From Afipia sp. Root123D2 (lineage in GTDB: Bacteria > Pseudomonadota > Alphaproteobacteria > Rhizobiales > Xanthobacteraceae): 64,000 nucleotides of DNA. Made by a program: the position numbers and the translations under genes. The DNA lies in NCBI RefSeq assembly GCF_001425835.1, contig NZ_LMDP01000001.1, forward strand, positions 1,731,838-1,795,837, given 5' to 3'. Under the pieces are notes generated by a model. The model saw only the letters and a program-made list of their open reading frames with translations. It had not been told where the DNA came from and did no database searches. This document shows, one piece after another, positions 1-8,759 of the stretch (within the stretch, counting starts at the first letter, position 1; every line of letters starts with the position of its first letter).

Positions 1-2
1 CC

Positions 3-1121
3 GTCGCCCACAACGGCAACCTCACTAACGGGCTGACGCTCCGTCACGAACTGGTGCGTTACGGCGCGATGATGCAATCGACCACCGACACCGAAGTGAT
101 TCTGCATCTGGTCGCGCAATCCAAGCGCAGCCGTTTCATCGAGCGCTACATCGAGGCGCTGCGGACCATCGAAGGCGCCTATGCGCTGGTATCTCTCACC
201 AACAAGAAGCTGATCGGTGCGCGCGATCCGCGCGGCATCCGCCCGCTGGTGCTCGGCGAACTCGACGGCTGCCCGATCCTCGCATCAGAGACCTGCGCAC
301 TCGATATCATCGGCGCGAAATACATCCGCGACATCGAGCCCGGCGAAATCATCGTGTTCGACGAGAAGGGCCAGGAGATCCACAAACCGTTCCCGCCGGT
401 GCCACCGCGCCCGTGCATCTTCGAGTACATCTATTTCGCCCGGCCCGACTCCCTTGTCGGCGGACATTCGGTCTATGAGGTCCGCAAGGGTTTCGGTGCG
501 CAGCTCGCGCGTGAAAGCCACGTCGAGGCCGATGTCGTGGTGCCGGTGCCGGATTCCGGTGTGCCCGCCGCGATCGGCTACAGCCAAGTGTCGGGGTTGC
601 CCTACGAGCTCGGCATCATCCGCAACCACTATGTCGGCCGCACCTTTATCCAACCAACCCAGAGCGTTCGCGAGCTTGGCGTGCGCATGAAACACGCGCC
701 CAATCGTGCCGCCATCGAGGGCAAGCGGATCATTCTGATCGACGACTCGCTGGTGCGCGGCACCACCTCGAAGAAGATCGTGCGCATGATGCGCGACGCC
801 GGCGCCGCAGAGGTGCACTTCCGCCTCGCCTCCCCGCCGATCATCCATCCCGATTATTACGGCATCGACCTGCCCGACCGTGGCGGCCTGCTCGCTGCGA
901 CCCACACCCTCGAGCAGATGCGTGAGATCATCGGCGCGGATTCGCTGGCGTTCCTGTCAATCGACGGCATGTACCGCGCGATGGGCGAGCCGGGCCGCGA
1001 TCCAGCCAACCCGAAATTCTCGGACCATTGCTTCACCGGAGCTTATCCGACCGCGCTCACCGACCAGACACAGACCGAGGCGCAGCCGCGCCAGCTGTCG
1101 CTGCTGGCCGAAGCAAGCTGA
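3..1121 (+). CDS. purF: Amidophosphoribosyltransferase, 5'-truncated by window edge
   Basis: Transfers the glutamine amide to PRPP, making phosphoribosylamine in the first committed step of purine synthesis. The frame is open from base 3 to the TGA at 1119-1121 (372 residues). Roughly the first quarter, with the N-terminal catalytic Cys, lies outside the window. The visible part opens with VAHNGNLTNG of the glutaminase domain and continues through the phosphoribosyltransferase domain; the PRPP loop IILIDDSLVRGTTSK lies near 732-773. It resembles the B. subtilis type (PCIFEYIYFARPDS). However, two positions that carry iron-sulfur Cys ligands there read HPDYYGID and FSDHCFTG here, so an Fe-S cluster looks unlikely (recalled alignment, inference). 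A strong hairpin follows the stop codon. Confidence 0.97.
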   Translation, partial: VAHNGNLTNGLTLRHELVRYGAMMQSTTDTEVILHLVAQSKRSRFIERYIEALRTIEGAYALVSLTNKKLIGARDPRGIRPLVLGELDGCPILASETCALDIIGAKYIRDIEPGEIIVFDEKGQEIHKPFPPVPPRPCIFEYIYFARPDSLVGGHSVYEVRKGFGAQLARESHVEADVVVPVPDSGVPAAIGYSQVSGLPYELGIIRNHYVGRTFIQPTQSVRELGVRMKHAPNRAAIEGKRIILIDDSLVRGTTSKKIVRMMRDAGAAEVHFRLASPPIIHPDYYGIDLPDRGGLLAATHTLEQMREIIGADSLAFLSIDGMYRAMGEPGRDPANPKFSDHCFTGAYPTALTDQTQTEAQPRQLSLLAEAS

Positions 1122-1150
1122 GTGCAACCCAACTGCATCAGGAGACATCG

Positions 1151-1177
1151 CAATGGCCGGGTTCGTCCCGGCCATTG
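1151..1177. terminator. Perfect hairpin between convergent purF and GNAT gene
   Basis: An 11-bp perfect stem, CAATGGCCGGG / CCCGGCCATTG, encloses a 5-nt loop (ttcgt). It lies 30 bases after purF and 18 bases before the stop of the oppositely oriented acetyltransferase gene, so it could end both transcripts. There is no clear T-tract. The core GGCCGGG-ttcgt-CCCGGCC also matches half of the dispersed palindromic repeat seen at 1752-1866, so it may be a repeat copy used as a terminator. Confidence 0.6.
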
Positions 1178-1194
1178 CCGCCTCGGCAGCCGCC

Positions 1195-1704
1195 TCACGC
1201 TTGCAGCGCGCGCACCATGAACCGCGCATCGTCGCTGTAGCTGCGCAGCTTGGCCTCGAGCTCAGGGACTTTCGACGTCGCAAATCCCTGACGCTGCCAG
1301 AATCGCTCCGAGCCGTTGACCGCGACCAGCGACACGGTCGGCAATGCTTCGGCTCGCGCGAGCGCCGCAAGTTGTGCGACGATTGTCGCGCCCGCGCCGC
1401 TGCCCCGCACTGCCGGCGCAAGCGCAAGATCGTGGATGTAGTAGGTCGACGGCTTATCGGGCAGCGCGCCAAGCAGATCATTCAGCGCCGGCGGCTGACG
1501 CGCGATCCAGGGATGGCTGACGACGTAGGCAGCGAGCGTTTCGCCACGCGCCAGCACATGGCAGCCTGCCGGATAGAGCCGCAGCCGTTCGATGAAAACG
1601 GCATCGTCCTCGGGGAAATCAGGGTGAATCAGGCTGGCAAGCGCACCGACCGCCAGCAGGTCGGCTTGGGTCATCGGGCGCCACAAAGTGGGTTTTGAGG
1701 TCAT
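1195..1704 (-). CDS. GNAT family N-acetyltransferase
   Basis: A 169-residue protein with the GNAT fold. The acetyl-CoA pyrophosphate loop is visible as RGSGAG at residues 100-105, after the strand YYIHDLALAP, and the C-terminal segment SERFWQRQGF is the usual motif B region. The substrate cannot be told from sequence. I chose the ATG at 1704 because AGAGGGG sits just upstream; an in-frame ATG five codons earlier (1719) is the alternative. It is convergent with purF and appears to be a single-gene unit. Confidence 0.85.
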   Translation of the reverse strand: MTSKPTLWRPMTQADLLAVGALASLIHPDFPEDDAVFIERLRLYPAGCHVLARGETLAAYVVSHPWIARQPPALNDLLGALPDKPSTYYIHDLALAPAVRGSGAGATIVAQLAALARAEALPTVSLVAVNGSERFWQRQGFATSKVPELEAKLRSYSDDARFMVRALQA

Positions 1705-1751
1705 GCGCCCCTCTATCATAACGACCGCATCTGCCTCCAGCTTCAGCCCTG

Positions 1752-1866
1752 GTCATGGCCGGGCTTGTCCCGGCCATCCACGTCTGTAAAACCTCGGCAG
1801 CAAAACGTGGATCCCGGCACCGCAGACAAGTTTACGCAGTCTGCGACTGCTATGGCCGGGCATGAC
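1752..1866. repeat. Composite palindromic repeat (bradyrhizobial REP-like element)
   Basis: The left end is GTCATGGCCGGG, forming a hairpin ATGGCCGGG-cttgt-CCCGGCCAT (1755-1777). A second stem follows, CCACGT near 1778 with ACGTGG near 1805. The right end is GGCCGGGCATGAC, an imperfect inverted copy of the left end. The same layout recurs at 11414-11500 and, inverted, at 11537-11615. It occupies the gap ahead of the SDR gene. Confidence 0.7.
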
Positions 1867-1890
1867 AATCTTGGACACAGGCCGACTCCC

Positions 1891-2634
1891 ATGACAAAAC
1901 CCCTCGCCTCCCGCATCGCTCTTGTCACCGGCGCATCGCGCGGCATCGGCTATGCCACCGCACGGGCACTGGCGCGTGCCGGCGCGCACATCGTCGCGGT
2001 GGCGCGGACCCAAGGCGGGCTTGAGGAGCTGGACGACGACATCCGCAAGGACGGCGGCACCGCGACGCTGGTGCCGCTCGACATGACCGATCTCGACGGC
2101 ATTGCGCGGCTCGGCGCCGCGCTGAACGAGCGTCACGGCAAGATCGACGTGCTGTTCGGCAATGCCGGGATGGCCGGCACGTCATCGCCGCTCGGCCATA
2201 CCGATCCGAAATTCTGGGACAACGTGATGGCGGTCAACGTCACCGCGAACTTCCAGCTGATCCGCTGTATGGAGCCGTTGCTGAAAGAGTCCGACGCCGG
2301 ACGCGCGGTGTTCATGACCTCCGGGATCGCGCATAAGGCCAACGCCTATATGGGACCGTATGCCGCGTCGAAAGCCGCGCTGGATGCGCTGGTACGAGTC
2401 TGGGCCAACGAGACCGCATCGACCAACATCCGCGTCAACCTGTTCAGCCCCGGACCCATCCGCACAAGAATGCGCGCGACTGTGATGCCGGGCGAAGACC
2501 CGATGATCCTAGATACGCCCGAGCAGGTCGCCGAATACATCCTGCCGATGTGCCTGCCGTCATGGACCGAGAGCGGCAAGATGTTCGACTACAAAACGAA
2601 AACGCTGATGAGCTTCCGCGGTCCGGCAGCCTGA
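1891..2634 (+). CDS. SDR family NAD(P)-dependent oxidoreductase
   Basis: A classical short-chain dehydrogenase of 247 residues. The cofactor motif TGASRGIG starts at residue 13, the NAG motif is at 91-93, and the catalytic Ser, Tyr and Lys are at about S144, Y157 and K161 (YAASK). The ATG at 1891 gives the usual N-terminus; an upstream extension would run through the palindromic repeat and is not used. The substrate is unknown. The C-terminal sequence (PEQVAEYILPMCLPSWTESG) suggests no extra domain. Confidence 0.9.
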   Translation: MTKPLASRIALVTGASRGIGYATARALARAGAHIVAVARTQGGLEELDDDIRKDGGTATLVPLDMTDLDGIARLGAALNERHGKIDVLFGNAGMAGTSSPLGHTDPKFWDNVMAVNVTANFQLIRCMEPLLKESDAGRAVFMTSGIAHKANAYMGPYAASKAALDALVRVWANETASTNIRVNLFSPGPIRTRMRATVMPGEDPMILDTPEQVAEYILPMCLPSWTESGKMFDYKTKTLMSFRGPAA

Positions 2635-2668
2635 TACACGTCGACAGCCCGGCATCACGCTCGGCATT

Positions 2669-4312
2669 TCAGCGCGCGAACGAAATCATTCGCCGGATCG
2701 TGTGTTCGATGCTGGTGTGATAGCGCCCGCGACTGAGACGGCGTTCACCGCGTTGCCGGTCGAGCCCGCCCGCCCGCTGCGGGCCGATCGCATCGAAACC
2801 TGCCTTCTGCTCATCATTCAGCGAGCCATAGAAGCCGTCCAACGCAGTGCGGACCGTCTTCACCGCCTCCAGCATGGTGGTGAGCCGTTTACCGACCGCC
2901 GCGAGCCGCGCCGGCGGCGTTAGCGCCTCCTCCGGCTGGCAAGCCTCCTTGAGCATATCGGCTGCCGAAGTCGCTGCATTCTGGAGCGCATCAAGGCCCT
3001 TGCGCTGGTCATCATTGGGCTGGACGGACTCCTCGATCGCGTCGCTCGGCCAATCTGTCAGCCCCGCCTGGGGCGCGCCGCACACCGGCTCGGCTGAACG
3101 CGCCGTTCTTTCAGCTCTCGCGGGGCGTTGCCGTGCCGCAAGCCCATTGAACCGCGCCTTCTGCTCGTCGGTCAGCAGGCCATAGAACTTCTCAAGCGGA
3201 AGCTGCACGAGGTTCACCGCTGCGATCATCGCTTCAATGCGCTGCTGCATCAGTGCAATTCGCCGGGGAGCGGTCAGCGCAACATCGGTCGGGCACGCAG
3301 CCTTGATGTCCTGCGCGGCCTTCACTGAAGCATTGGCGAGATCATCGAGCGCGGCGCGCTGCGCGTCGTCCGGCAGGAGCGCTTTCTGGATTGCGTCGAT
3401 CGGAAGACCGGCGATCTCGCGACTGTCGTCGCCGCACATTTGCGCAAGACTCGAGCGGTCGCCGGAATTGGTTGACGCGAACGATCCCCGCGCGCTCTTG
3501 CCGCCACCAGGCAGGTAGCCGCCATAGGCCATAAGATTGTCGTAGCCGTAAGGGGCGAAGATGCCGGCATAGATATCGGGATATCCGTAATCCCAGAATG
3601 ACGGGCCATAACCATAGCCCCACAGCGAGTAATCGTAGACGTCATAGAACGCGAACGGCCAAAACACCGGACCGACCCATCCAAATCCGCCGTGGCGATG
3701 ACGCCACCAGCGATTGTGGCCGCGGTGATCATGCCAACCCGCCGTCGCCAGTCGCGTGGTCACGAGGGCACGCGTGGCGGGGCTTCGCAGTGCGCTGGTG
3801 TTGTGCAGAGCATGGCGAACCGAACGGGCGTTAAGTGCACTGCGCACCGCCCTGGCATTCCGGGCCGCATTCATGGTTTTCACCCTGGCTGCGCCGGTTG
3901 TCATGGCACGGCTTGGCGCAGTGCGCGGTGACGCGATGTTGGCATTTCGACCGGCGCGGACTCCGCCGGTGACGGATCGGCCACCATGAAAACGCCGCTG
4001 CGCAACTGAACGCGAAATATGTAGACGGGAGATGTGGGGGCGAGCGATATGCGGTCGCGCGCCGACGTGGCGACCGCCGCCTCCGAAATGGCGCGCACCA
4101 CCCATCCGCGCTCCGCCATGAATTGCACCGCCGTGGAATCCGCCACCCCGGGCGTGAAATCCACCACCGCCATGCGCTGCGCCGATATGGGCCCCGCCGC
4201 CATGACCGCCCCCACGACCACCGCCGGGCCTGGCGGTAGCCGCAGTGAATGCCGCAGCCGACAACAACGCTGCGAACAGGAAAGCGATGACTCCCGATCT
4301 GAATGACGACAT
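2669..4312 (-). CDS. Exported LTXXQ (Spy-like) protein with Gly/His-rich N-terminus and two tandem LTXXQ domains
   Basis: A 547-residue protein. Residues 1-27 form a signal peptide (hydrophobic core, then ATA before RPGG). Residues 28-110 are Gly/His/Arg-rich and 190-265 are rich in Trp and Tyr. Two similar ~100-residue units follow (about 293-390 and 411-510). Each starts with CG, contains an AC(P/Q) about 45 residues later, and ends with L(T/N)DEQKA-F, the motif that names the LTXXQ/Spy family of periplasmic stress proteins. The paired Cys in each unit may form a disulfide (inference). It stands alone between an SDR gene and der. The role is unproven. Confidence 0.8.
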   Translation of the reverse strand: MSSFRSGVIAFLFAALLSAAAFTAATARPGGGRGGGHGGGAHIGAAHGGGGFHARGGGFHGGAIHGGARMGGARHFGGGGRHVGARPHIARPHISRLHISRSVAQRRFHGGRSVTGGVRAGRNANIASPRTAPSRAMTTGAARVKTMNAARNARAVRSALNARSVRHALHNTSALRSPATRALVTTRLATAGWHDHRGHNRWWRHRHGGFGWVGPVFWPFAFYDVYDYSLWGYGYGPSFWDYGYPDIYAGIFAPYGYDNLMAYGGYLPGGGKSARGSFASTNSGDRSSLAQMCGDDSREIAGLPIDAIQKALLPDDAQRAALDDLANASVKAAQDIKAACPTDVALTAPRRIALMQQRIEAMIAAVNLVQLPLEKFYGLLTDEQKARFNGLAARQRPARAERTARSAEPVCGAPQAGLTDWPSDAIEESVQPNDDQRKGLDALQNAATSAADMLKEACQPEEALTPPARLAAVGKRLTTMLEAVKTVRTALDGFYGSLNDEQKAGFDAIGPQRAGGLDRQRGERRLSRGRYHTSIEHTIRRMISFAR

Positions 4313-4432
4313 GGCGCCCTCCCGCTATCGGAGGCAGGCAGCAAGCGCAGGTCCCAGGACCTGGCGCTGTTCAGTCAATCATTTTAAATCAACCAAGCGG
4401 CAAATTGTTCCGGGTCGCCTGGCGGCACCGGC

Positions 4433-5833
4433 TCACGACTTCCGCTTGGCCTTGTGCGCGAACGGGTTGTCCTTCTCGCGCAGCATGATGCGGATCGGCG
4501 TACCCGGCAGCTTGAACCATTCGCGCATGCTGTTGGTCAGATAACGCAGATAGGATGTCGGCACCGCGTCGGCTCGCGTGCAGAAGATCACGAAGGTCGG
4601 CGGCCGTGACTTGGCCTGGGTAATGTAATTCAGCTTCAGCCGCCGCCCGGAAACCGCCGGCGGCGGGTTGACCGCTATGGCCTGCTCGAACCAGCGATTG
4701 AGCTGGCTGGTGGAGACCCGGCGATTCCACATCGCATGGGCTTCTTCGATAGCCTTCATCAGGCGGTCGATGCCCTCGCCCATCATGCCGGACACCGCCA
4801 CCACCGGCGCGCCCCGGACTTGCGGCAGCAGGTGATCTGCGGTCTCGCGCAGCTTCGCGATCTGGCTCGGTGCGCGGTCCATCAAATCCCATTTGTTGAC
4901 CGCAATCACCAGCGCGCGGCCCTCGCGCTCGATCAGATCGGCGAGGCGCAAATCCTGCTCCTCGAACCTGTTCTGCGAGTCCATCATCAACACGACGACT
5001 TCGGCGAAGCGCACCGCGCGCAACGCGTCGGAGACCGACAGCTTCTCGAGCTTGTCCTCGATCCGCGAGCGGCGGCGCAGGCCCGCGGTATCGAACACGC
5101 GAAACTCACGGCCATGCCAGGAAATATCGACGGCAATCGAATCCCGGGTGGTGCCCGCTTCCGGACTGGTCAGCAGGCGCTCTTCGCCGAGCAAATGATT
5201 GATCAGCGTCGACTTGCCGGCATTGGGACGGCCGAGCACTGCAACACGAATGGCACGCGTGCTGAGATCGCCGTCCGCTCCTTCCACGTTCTCAAATGTC
5301 CCGGCGTCTTGAACCTCATCGTCGTCGTCCGCGACCGGCTCCGGCATCAGGTCGCGCAGCGCGTCGTAAAGATCGCTCAATCCTTCGCCATGCTCCGCCG
5401 AGATCACGACCGGATCGCCGAGGCCGAGCGCGTAGGACTCCATCGCACCGGCTTCGCCGTGCTTGCCTTCACTCTTGTTGGCGATCAGCACCACCGGCTT
5501 GTTGGCGCGACGCGCGAAATCGGCGAACGAACGGTCCGTCGGCGTCAGGCCGATCCGTGCGTCGAACACGAACATCAGCGCATCGGCGGCGGCGATCGCG
5601 GCCTCGGTCTGCTCCTGCATCCGCGCAGTAAGCGAGCCGCGCGCGCCCTGATCGAGGCCTGCGGTGTCGATGATGGTGAACTCGAGATCGCCGAGCCTGC
5701 CCAACCCCTCGCGGCGGTCGCGGGTCACGCCAGGCTGGTCATCAACCAGCGCGAGCTTCTGCCCCACCAGCCGGTTGAACAGGGTCGATTTGCCGACGTT
5801 GGGCCGGCCGATGATCGCGATGGTGAAAGACAT
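4433..5833 (-). CDS. der: Ribosome biogenesis GTPase Der (EngA)
   Basis: An essential tandem GTPase for 50S subunit assembly. It has 466 residues with two G domains: first P-loop GRPNVGKST at 9-17 with DTAG at 56-59, second GRPNAGKST at 201-209 with DTAGLRRRS and NKWD. A KH-like C-terminal domain follows ([19 protein letters not shown]). The G4 motif of domain 1 reads NKSE rather than NKxD, as I recall from other rhizobial Der proteins. It is last in a minus-strand group with the yfgM-like and lipoprotein genes. Confidence 0.97.
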   Translation of the reverse strand: MSFTIAIIGRPNVGKSTLFNRLVGQKLALVDDQPGVTRDRREGLGRLGDLEFTIIDTAGLDQGARGSLTARMQEQTEAAIAAADALMFVFDARIGLTPTDRSFADFARRANKPVVLIANKSEGKHGEAGAMESYALGLGDPVVISAEHGEGLSDLYDALRDLMPEPVADDDDEVQDAGTFENVEGADGDLSTRAIRVAVLGRPNAGKSTLINHLLGEERLLTSPEAGTTRDSIAVDISWHGREFRVFDTAGLRRRSRIEDKLEKLSVSDALRAVRFAEVVVLMMDSQNRFEEQDLRLADLIEREGRALVIAVNKWDLMDRAPSQIAKLRETADHLLPQVRGAPVVAVSGMMGEGIDRLMKAIEEAHAMWNRRVSTSQLNRWFEQAIAVNPPPAVSGRRLKLNYITQAKSRPPTFVIFCTRADAVPTSYLRYLTNSMREWFKLPGTPIRIMLREKDNPFAHKAKRKS

Positions 5834-5911
5834 GATCGATCCGTGTGCCCCTTACGGACAATCCGTCGAAAAAACTCGTGATGCGGGTTCAACCGAACCC
5901 GCTGCTCAATG

Positions 5912-6460
5912 TCAGCGCTGGAAAGTCCCGCTCGGCAACGGCGCCGGGAACGGCTTGAGTTCAGGTTGTTGCTGCTGCACCGGAGCCTGTTGCGGCGGCG
6001 GCGACTGGGTCTGCTGTTGAGGCGCGGGCTCGTCGTGTTGCGGAGCGGTGATCCGGGCACGCTTGCGTTTCGGCGCGGGCGTCGGCTTGGTCGCCACGGG
6101 TGCGCCTTCTTCCGTGTCCGGTGCGGCGGCGGGCTCAGCCTGTGAGGCAGGCGGACGGGCCGCCGTGCGGGAGCGTCTGGCTTTCGGCTCAGGCTTCGGC
6201 GCCTCGGCGACCGGTGGCGCCTCTTGCTGCTGCTGTTCCTGCGCACCGCGATACAGGTCCTTGGGCACGCCCTGCTCCACACCCGGCACGCCTTCCGGGA
6301 ACACCGGCTTGCGTTCGCCCGGCAGCTTCTTCTTGGTGTCGAGGAAGTCGAGCATCGACGTGGGGTCGAGATCGCCCAAGGAACTGCTGCTGCAACCGGC
6401 GAGTGCGCCGGACAGGGCGATGAGAACAGTGGCGGCGATCAGGCGTTGCGATACGCGCAT
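5912..6460 (-). CDS. Pro/Gln-rich lipoprotein in the bamB position
   Basis: A 182-residue predicted lipoprotein. A signal peptide ends in the lipobox LAGC, with the lipidated Cys at residue 23. It is followed by SSSSLGDLDPTSMLDF and a Pro-Glu-Gln-Ala low-complexity tail with runs of Gln. In E. coli the gene order is yfgM-bamB-der, and here this gene takes the middle place. However, it is far shorter than BamB and shows no beta-propeller repeats. The 18-base gap to the upstream yfgM-like gene points to one operon. Function is unknown; an envelope assembly role is only positional inference. Confidence 0.8.
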   Translation of the reverse strand: MRVSQRLIAATVLIALSGALAGCSSSSLGDLDPTSMLDFLDTKKKLPGERKPVFPEGVPGVEQGVPKDLYRGAQEQQQQEAPPVAEAPKPEPKARRSRTAARPPASQAEPAAAPDTEEGAPVATKPTPAPKRKRARITAPQHDEPAPQQQTQSPPPQQAPVQQQQPELKPFPAPLPSGTFQR

Positions 6461-6478
6461 CGATATCTCTTGCTCGGC

Positions 6479-7132
6479 TCAGCTCTTGGCTGCAGGCGGA
6501 AGCAATGCCTGCAACGCTTCGGCGCGGCTACGCATGCTGGATGGGGTCGCGGTGTCGCCGGCAATCATGTCGAGCCATTGCCGTGCCGACGTAGCGTCGT
6601 TGGCGCGCCAGGCCGACAATGCAAGCATCTCGCGGGCTGAATGACGGAAAGTCCGGCCCGTCGCCGTCAGCGGCTCAAGGCGCTCGCGCAGTTCATCATA
6701 AGACGCGGTATCGAGCAGCAATCCCGCCGCGCGCAACCGGGCAAGGTCCTGATTGGTCGCATCGACGCTGCCATCGGCGGCAATACCGTCGTAAAGTTTC
6801 ACCGCGGCCTGCGGATCGCCCTTCGCGGTCTCGGCGGCAGCGCGGAAACGCGCCAGCAACCGATAACCGCCAGTGCCCTCGGCGCCGATTTTGGCGAATG
6901 CCGCCTCGGCTTCCGCCGTCTTGTTGGCTTCGGACAATGCGACAGCGGCCTCGAAGGCGGTGCCTGCCTTCGCGGACTGCTCGGCCTGCCAATATTGATA
7001 CCCGCGCCAGCCCCCTACCGCGAGAACGACCACGACCGCCGCGCCGATAATCAGGCCCGAATAACGTTCCCAGATCCGCCTGAGCTGCTCACGCCGCAGC
7101 TCTTCGTTAACTTCGTCAAATATTTCAGACAC
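6479..7132 (-). CDS. YfgM-like tetratricopeptide repeat membrane protein
   Basis: A 217-residue protein. The N-terminal cytoplasmic stretch MSEIFDEVNEELRREQLRRIWERY precedes a single transmembrane segment (about residues 25-47). A helical TPR-like periplasmic domain follows, with repeated Ala-rich helices. In enterobacteria YfgM is an ancillary SecYEG/periplasmic chaperone partner, and the neighbouring der gene matches that context. It is first gene of the minus-strand trio. The stop of this gene and the start of the lipoprotein gene are 18 bases apart. Confidence 0.85.
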   Translation of the reverse strand: MSEIFDEVNEELRREQLRRIWERYSGLIIGAAVVVVLAVGGWRGYQYWQAEQSAKAGTAFEAAVALSEANKTAEAEAAFAKIGAEGTGGYRLLARFRAAAETAKGDPQAAVKLYDGIAADGSVDATNQDLARLRAAGLLLDTASYDELRERLEPLTATGRTFRHSAREMLALSAWRANDATSARQWLDMIAGDTATPSSMRSRAEALQALLPPAAKS

Positions 7133-7423
7133 TTAAGAGATCCCACCCGAATGCTGGAAAAGGCCGTCCGGCGCTGAGTCGCGCGCAAATCCCCGATGAC
7201 ACGGCGGCGATACTTTAACGGTATGGCGGCGACAAGGCAAAGCCAGTCGGATCAAAGCGTTAACAATGAATCGGGCCGAACCGGCCGACAGCGCCGCTCC
7301 CCCACTTTCGCCTCGCCCGCAGCCACTCCCATGGCATCGAAAGAGTGAGCCTGAGTCTGGAACCGGACTGACAGACTTTCCTCGCGCAACCTATCCTTGG
7401 CATCGGGACAAGGCTTGGGGCAA

Positions 7424-7618
7424 ATGACAAAAAATCACGATATGGGAGTACCGTCGCTGGCGATTTGCCCGGAGTGCAAGCGCGTGATGGAAATTAAACG
7501 GGTCACCCCCAAATTTCGCGGTGCGACCGAAACGATCGACTACGTCTGCGCTCAATGCGGCACCACCCGGCGGCAGAATTCGGCCAGATCCGCGAACGAG
7601 GAAAGTCCGCCGTCGTAA
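7424..7618 (+). CDS. Small zinc-ribbon protein
   Basis: A 64-residue hypothetical protein with two Cys pairs, CPECKR and CAQCGT, spaced about 26 residues apart. This is a typical zinc ribbon. The tail is polar (ARSANEESPPS). The ATG at 7424 is preferred; in-frame alternatives are the TTG at 7397 and the ATG at 7439. It is divergent from the yfgM-like gene and convergent with the Crp/Fnr gene, so it forms a single-gene unit. A nucleic-acid-binding or regulatory role is plausible but unproven. Confidence 0.7.
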   Translation: MTKNHDMGVPSLAICPECKRVMEIKRVTPKFRGATETIDYVCAQCGTTRRQNSARSANEESPPS

Positions 7619-7628
7619 GCGCCGCGCG

Positions 7629-8312
7629 TCAAATCGCGCTCTGCTCGCGCAACGTTTCAAAGCACTCGCACGACAATCCCTCAAGCGCCGCCAGATCGAT
7701 GATCCTGATAACGCCGCGCGAGTAACTGATGATCCCCGAGCTCTGCAGGCGTGACGCAACATCGGTGATCGAGGTGCGGCGAACACCGAGCATTTCAGAC
7801 AGGAATTCCTGCGTCAGCGTGATCGTATCGCAGCCGGTGGTTTCGCGGGTCTGGAGCAGCCAGCGGCAGAATCGCTCTTCGACCTTGTGAAGCGCATTGC
7901 AGGCCGCAGTGACCCGAGCCTGAACCAACAAGAATTCGTTGAAAGTGACGCACAGGAACTGAAGCTCCTTGCTCTTCTGCACCACCTTAGCGAACTGAGC
8001 CGACGGAATCCGGATCGCGGTGATCGGCACCTGGACGATGGCGCGGAATTTCGTGACGTACGCGCCGAATCCGGCCATCGCGCCGAACACGCCGTCGCGG
8101 CCGACTGTTGCGGTTTCGACGGCCTTGCCGTCCTTCATCACCACGACAATGGAGATCATGCCGCTGAGCGGAAAATAGACATACTCGACAGGATCGCCGG
8201 CCTCGGCCAACACAACGCCCTGCGCGAAGGCACAGGAAACAAAATAAGGGCTAAGTGCCTCATAGGCCTCGCGCGAAAGCGCCGCCAACAGTTTGTTGCC
8301 GCGATAATCCAT
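7629..8312 (-). CDS. Crp/Fnr family transcriptional regulator
   Basis: A 227-residue regulator. The N-terminal cyclic-nucleotide-binding-like beta barrel includes GVVLAEAGDPVEYVYFPLSGMISIV and TVGRDGVFG. A long dimer helix follows, then a C-terminal winged HTH (LTQEFLSEMLGVRRTSITDVASRL). There is no N-terminal Cys cluster, so it is not an FNR-type oxygen sensor. The ATG at 8312 gives the normal N-terminus; a longer frame to 8411 adds residues unlike the family. Target genes are unknown. Confidence 0.88.
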   Translation of the reverse strand: MDYRGNKLLAALSREAYEALSPYFVSCAFAQGVVLAEAGDPVEYVYFPLSGMISIVVVMKDGKAVETATVGRDGVFGAMAGFGAYVTKFRAIVQVPITAIRIPSAQFAKVVQKSKELQFLCVTFNEFLLVQARVTAACNALHKVEERFCRWLLQTRETTGCDTITLTQEFLSEMLGVRRTSITDVASRLQSSGIISYSRGVIRIIDLAALEGLSCECFETLREQSAI

Positions 8313-8759
8313 ACTGACCGTTTGTGTTTTGGATCCTGCCCGTTCGGACCAGGGCCGATCCCTTGAAAGGGATGAGAAATGCGCCCATGGCACGGCCAAG
8401 GAACACTTCACCTACGCGAGCGGCAAACCGATTGTCCGCCCGGATTCCGACATAGCCGCAAACAGATGCTGAATTTCGCTACGAAGAAATTCGCACGAAA
8501 TGTTTGGACGCTCAGCGCGAACGTCCCACAGCGGAATGTCAGATGGTCAACGTCGGCACTGGTCGGTGGTTTCGCAGCCGACCCAAATTATGTTCGGAAA
8601 CCGACATAGGTACGGGGGGAACTTTTTGCGCTCGCGCGTCAGTTGCGCATACGCCGGGCGCATGCAACGCCGCAGCGCGCACTGTTTACGCCACGCGCAG
8701 TGACGTGATCACTGTCAAAAGACGTCGATACTGTCCGGCGTTACAATCGAAACAGACGA
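8313..8759. other. 447-bp gene-free stretch upstream of the Crp/Fnr gene
   Basis: No convincing coding sequence on either strand. It should contain the promoter of the Crp/Fnr gene and the 3' region of panB. Two short inverted repeats are visible: GTTGCGCAT with ATGCAAC near 8642-8667, and CAGTGA-cgtga-TCACTG at 8698-8714. Neither is followed by a T-tract, and I cannot assign them. Confidence 0.4.

Noticed and set aside
4736-5881. 381-codon plus-strand frame opposite der
   Set aside because: Shadow of der; no family-like sequence.
8642-8714. Inverted repeats upstream of the Crp/Fnr gene considered as Fnr/FixK boxes
   Set aside because: They do not match the TTGAT-N4-ATCAA consensus.
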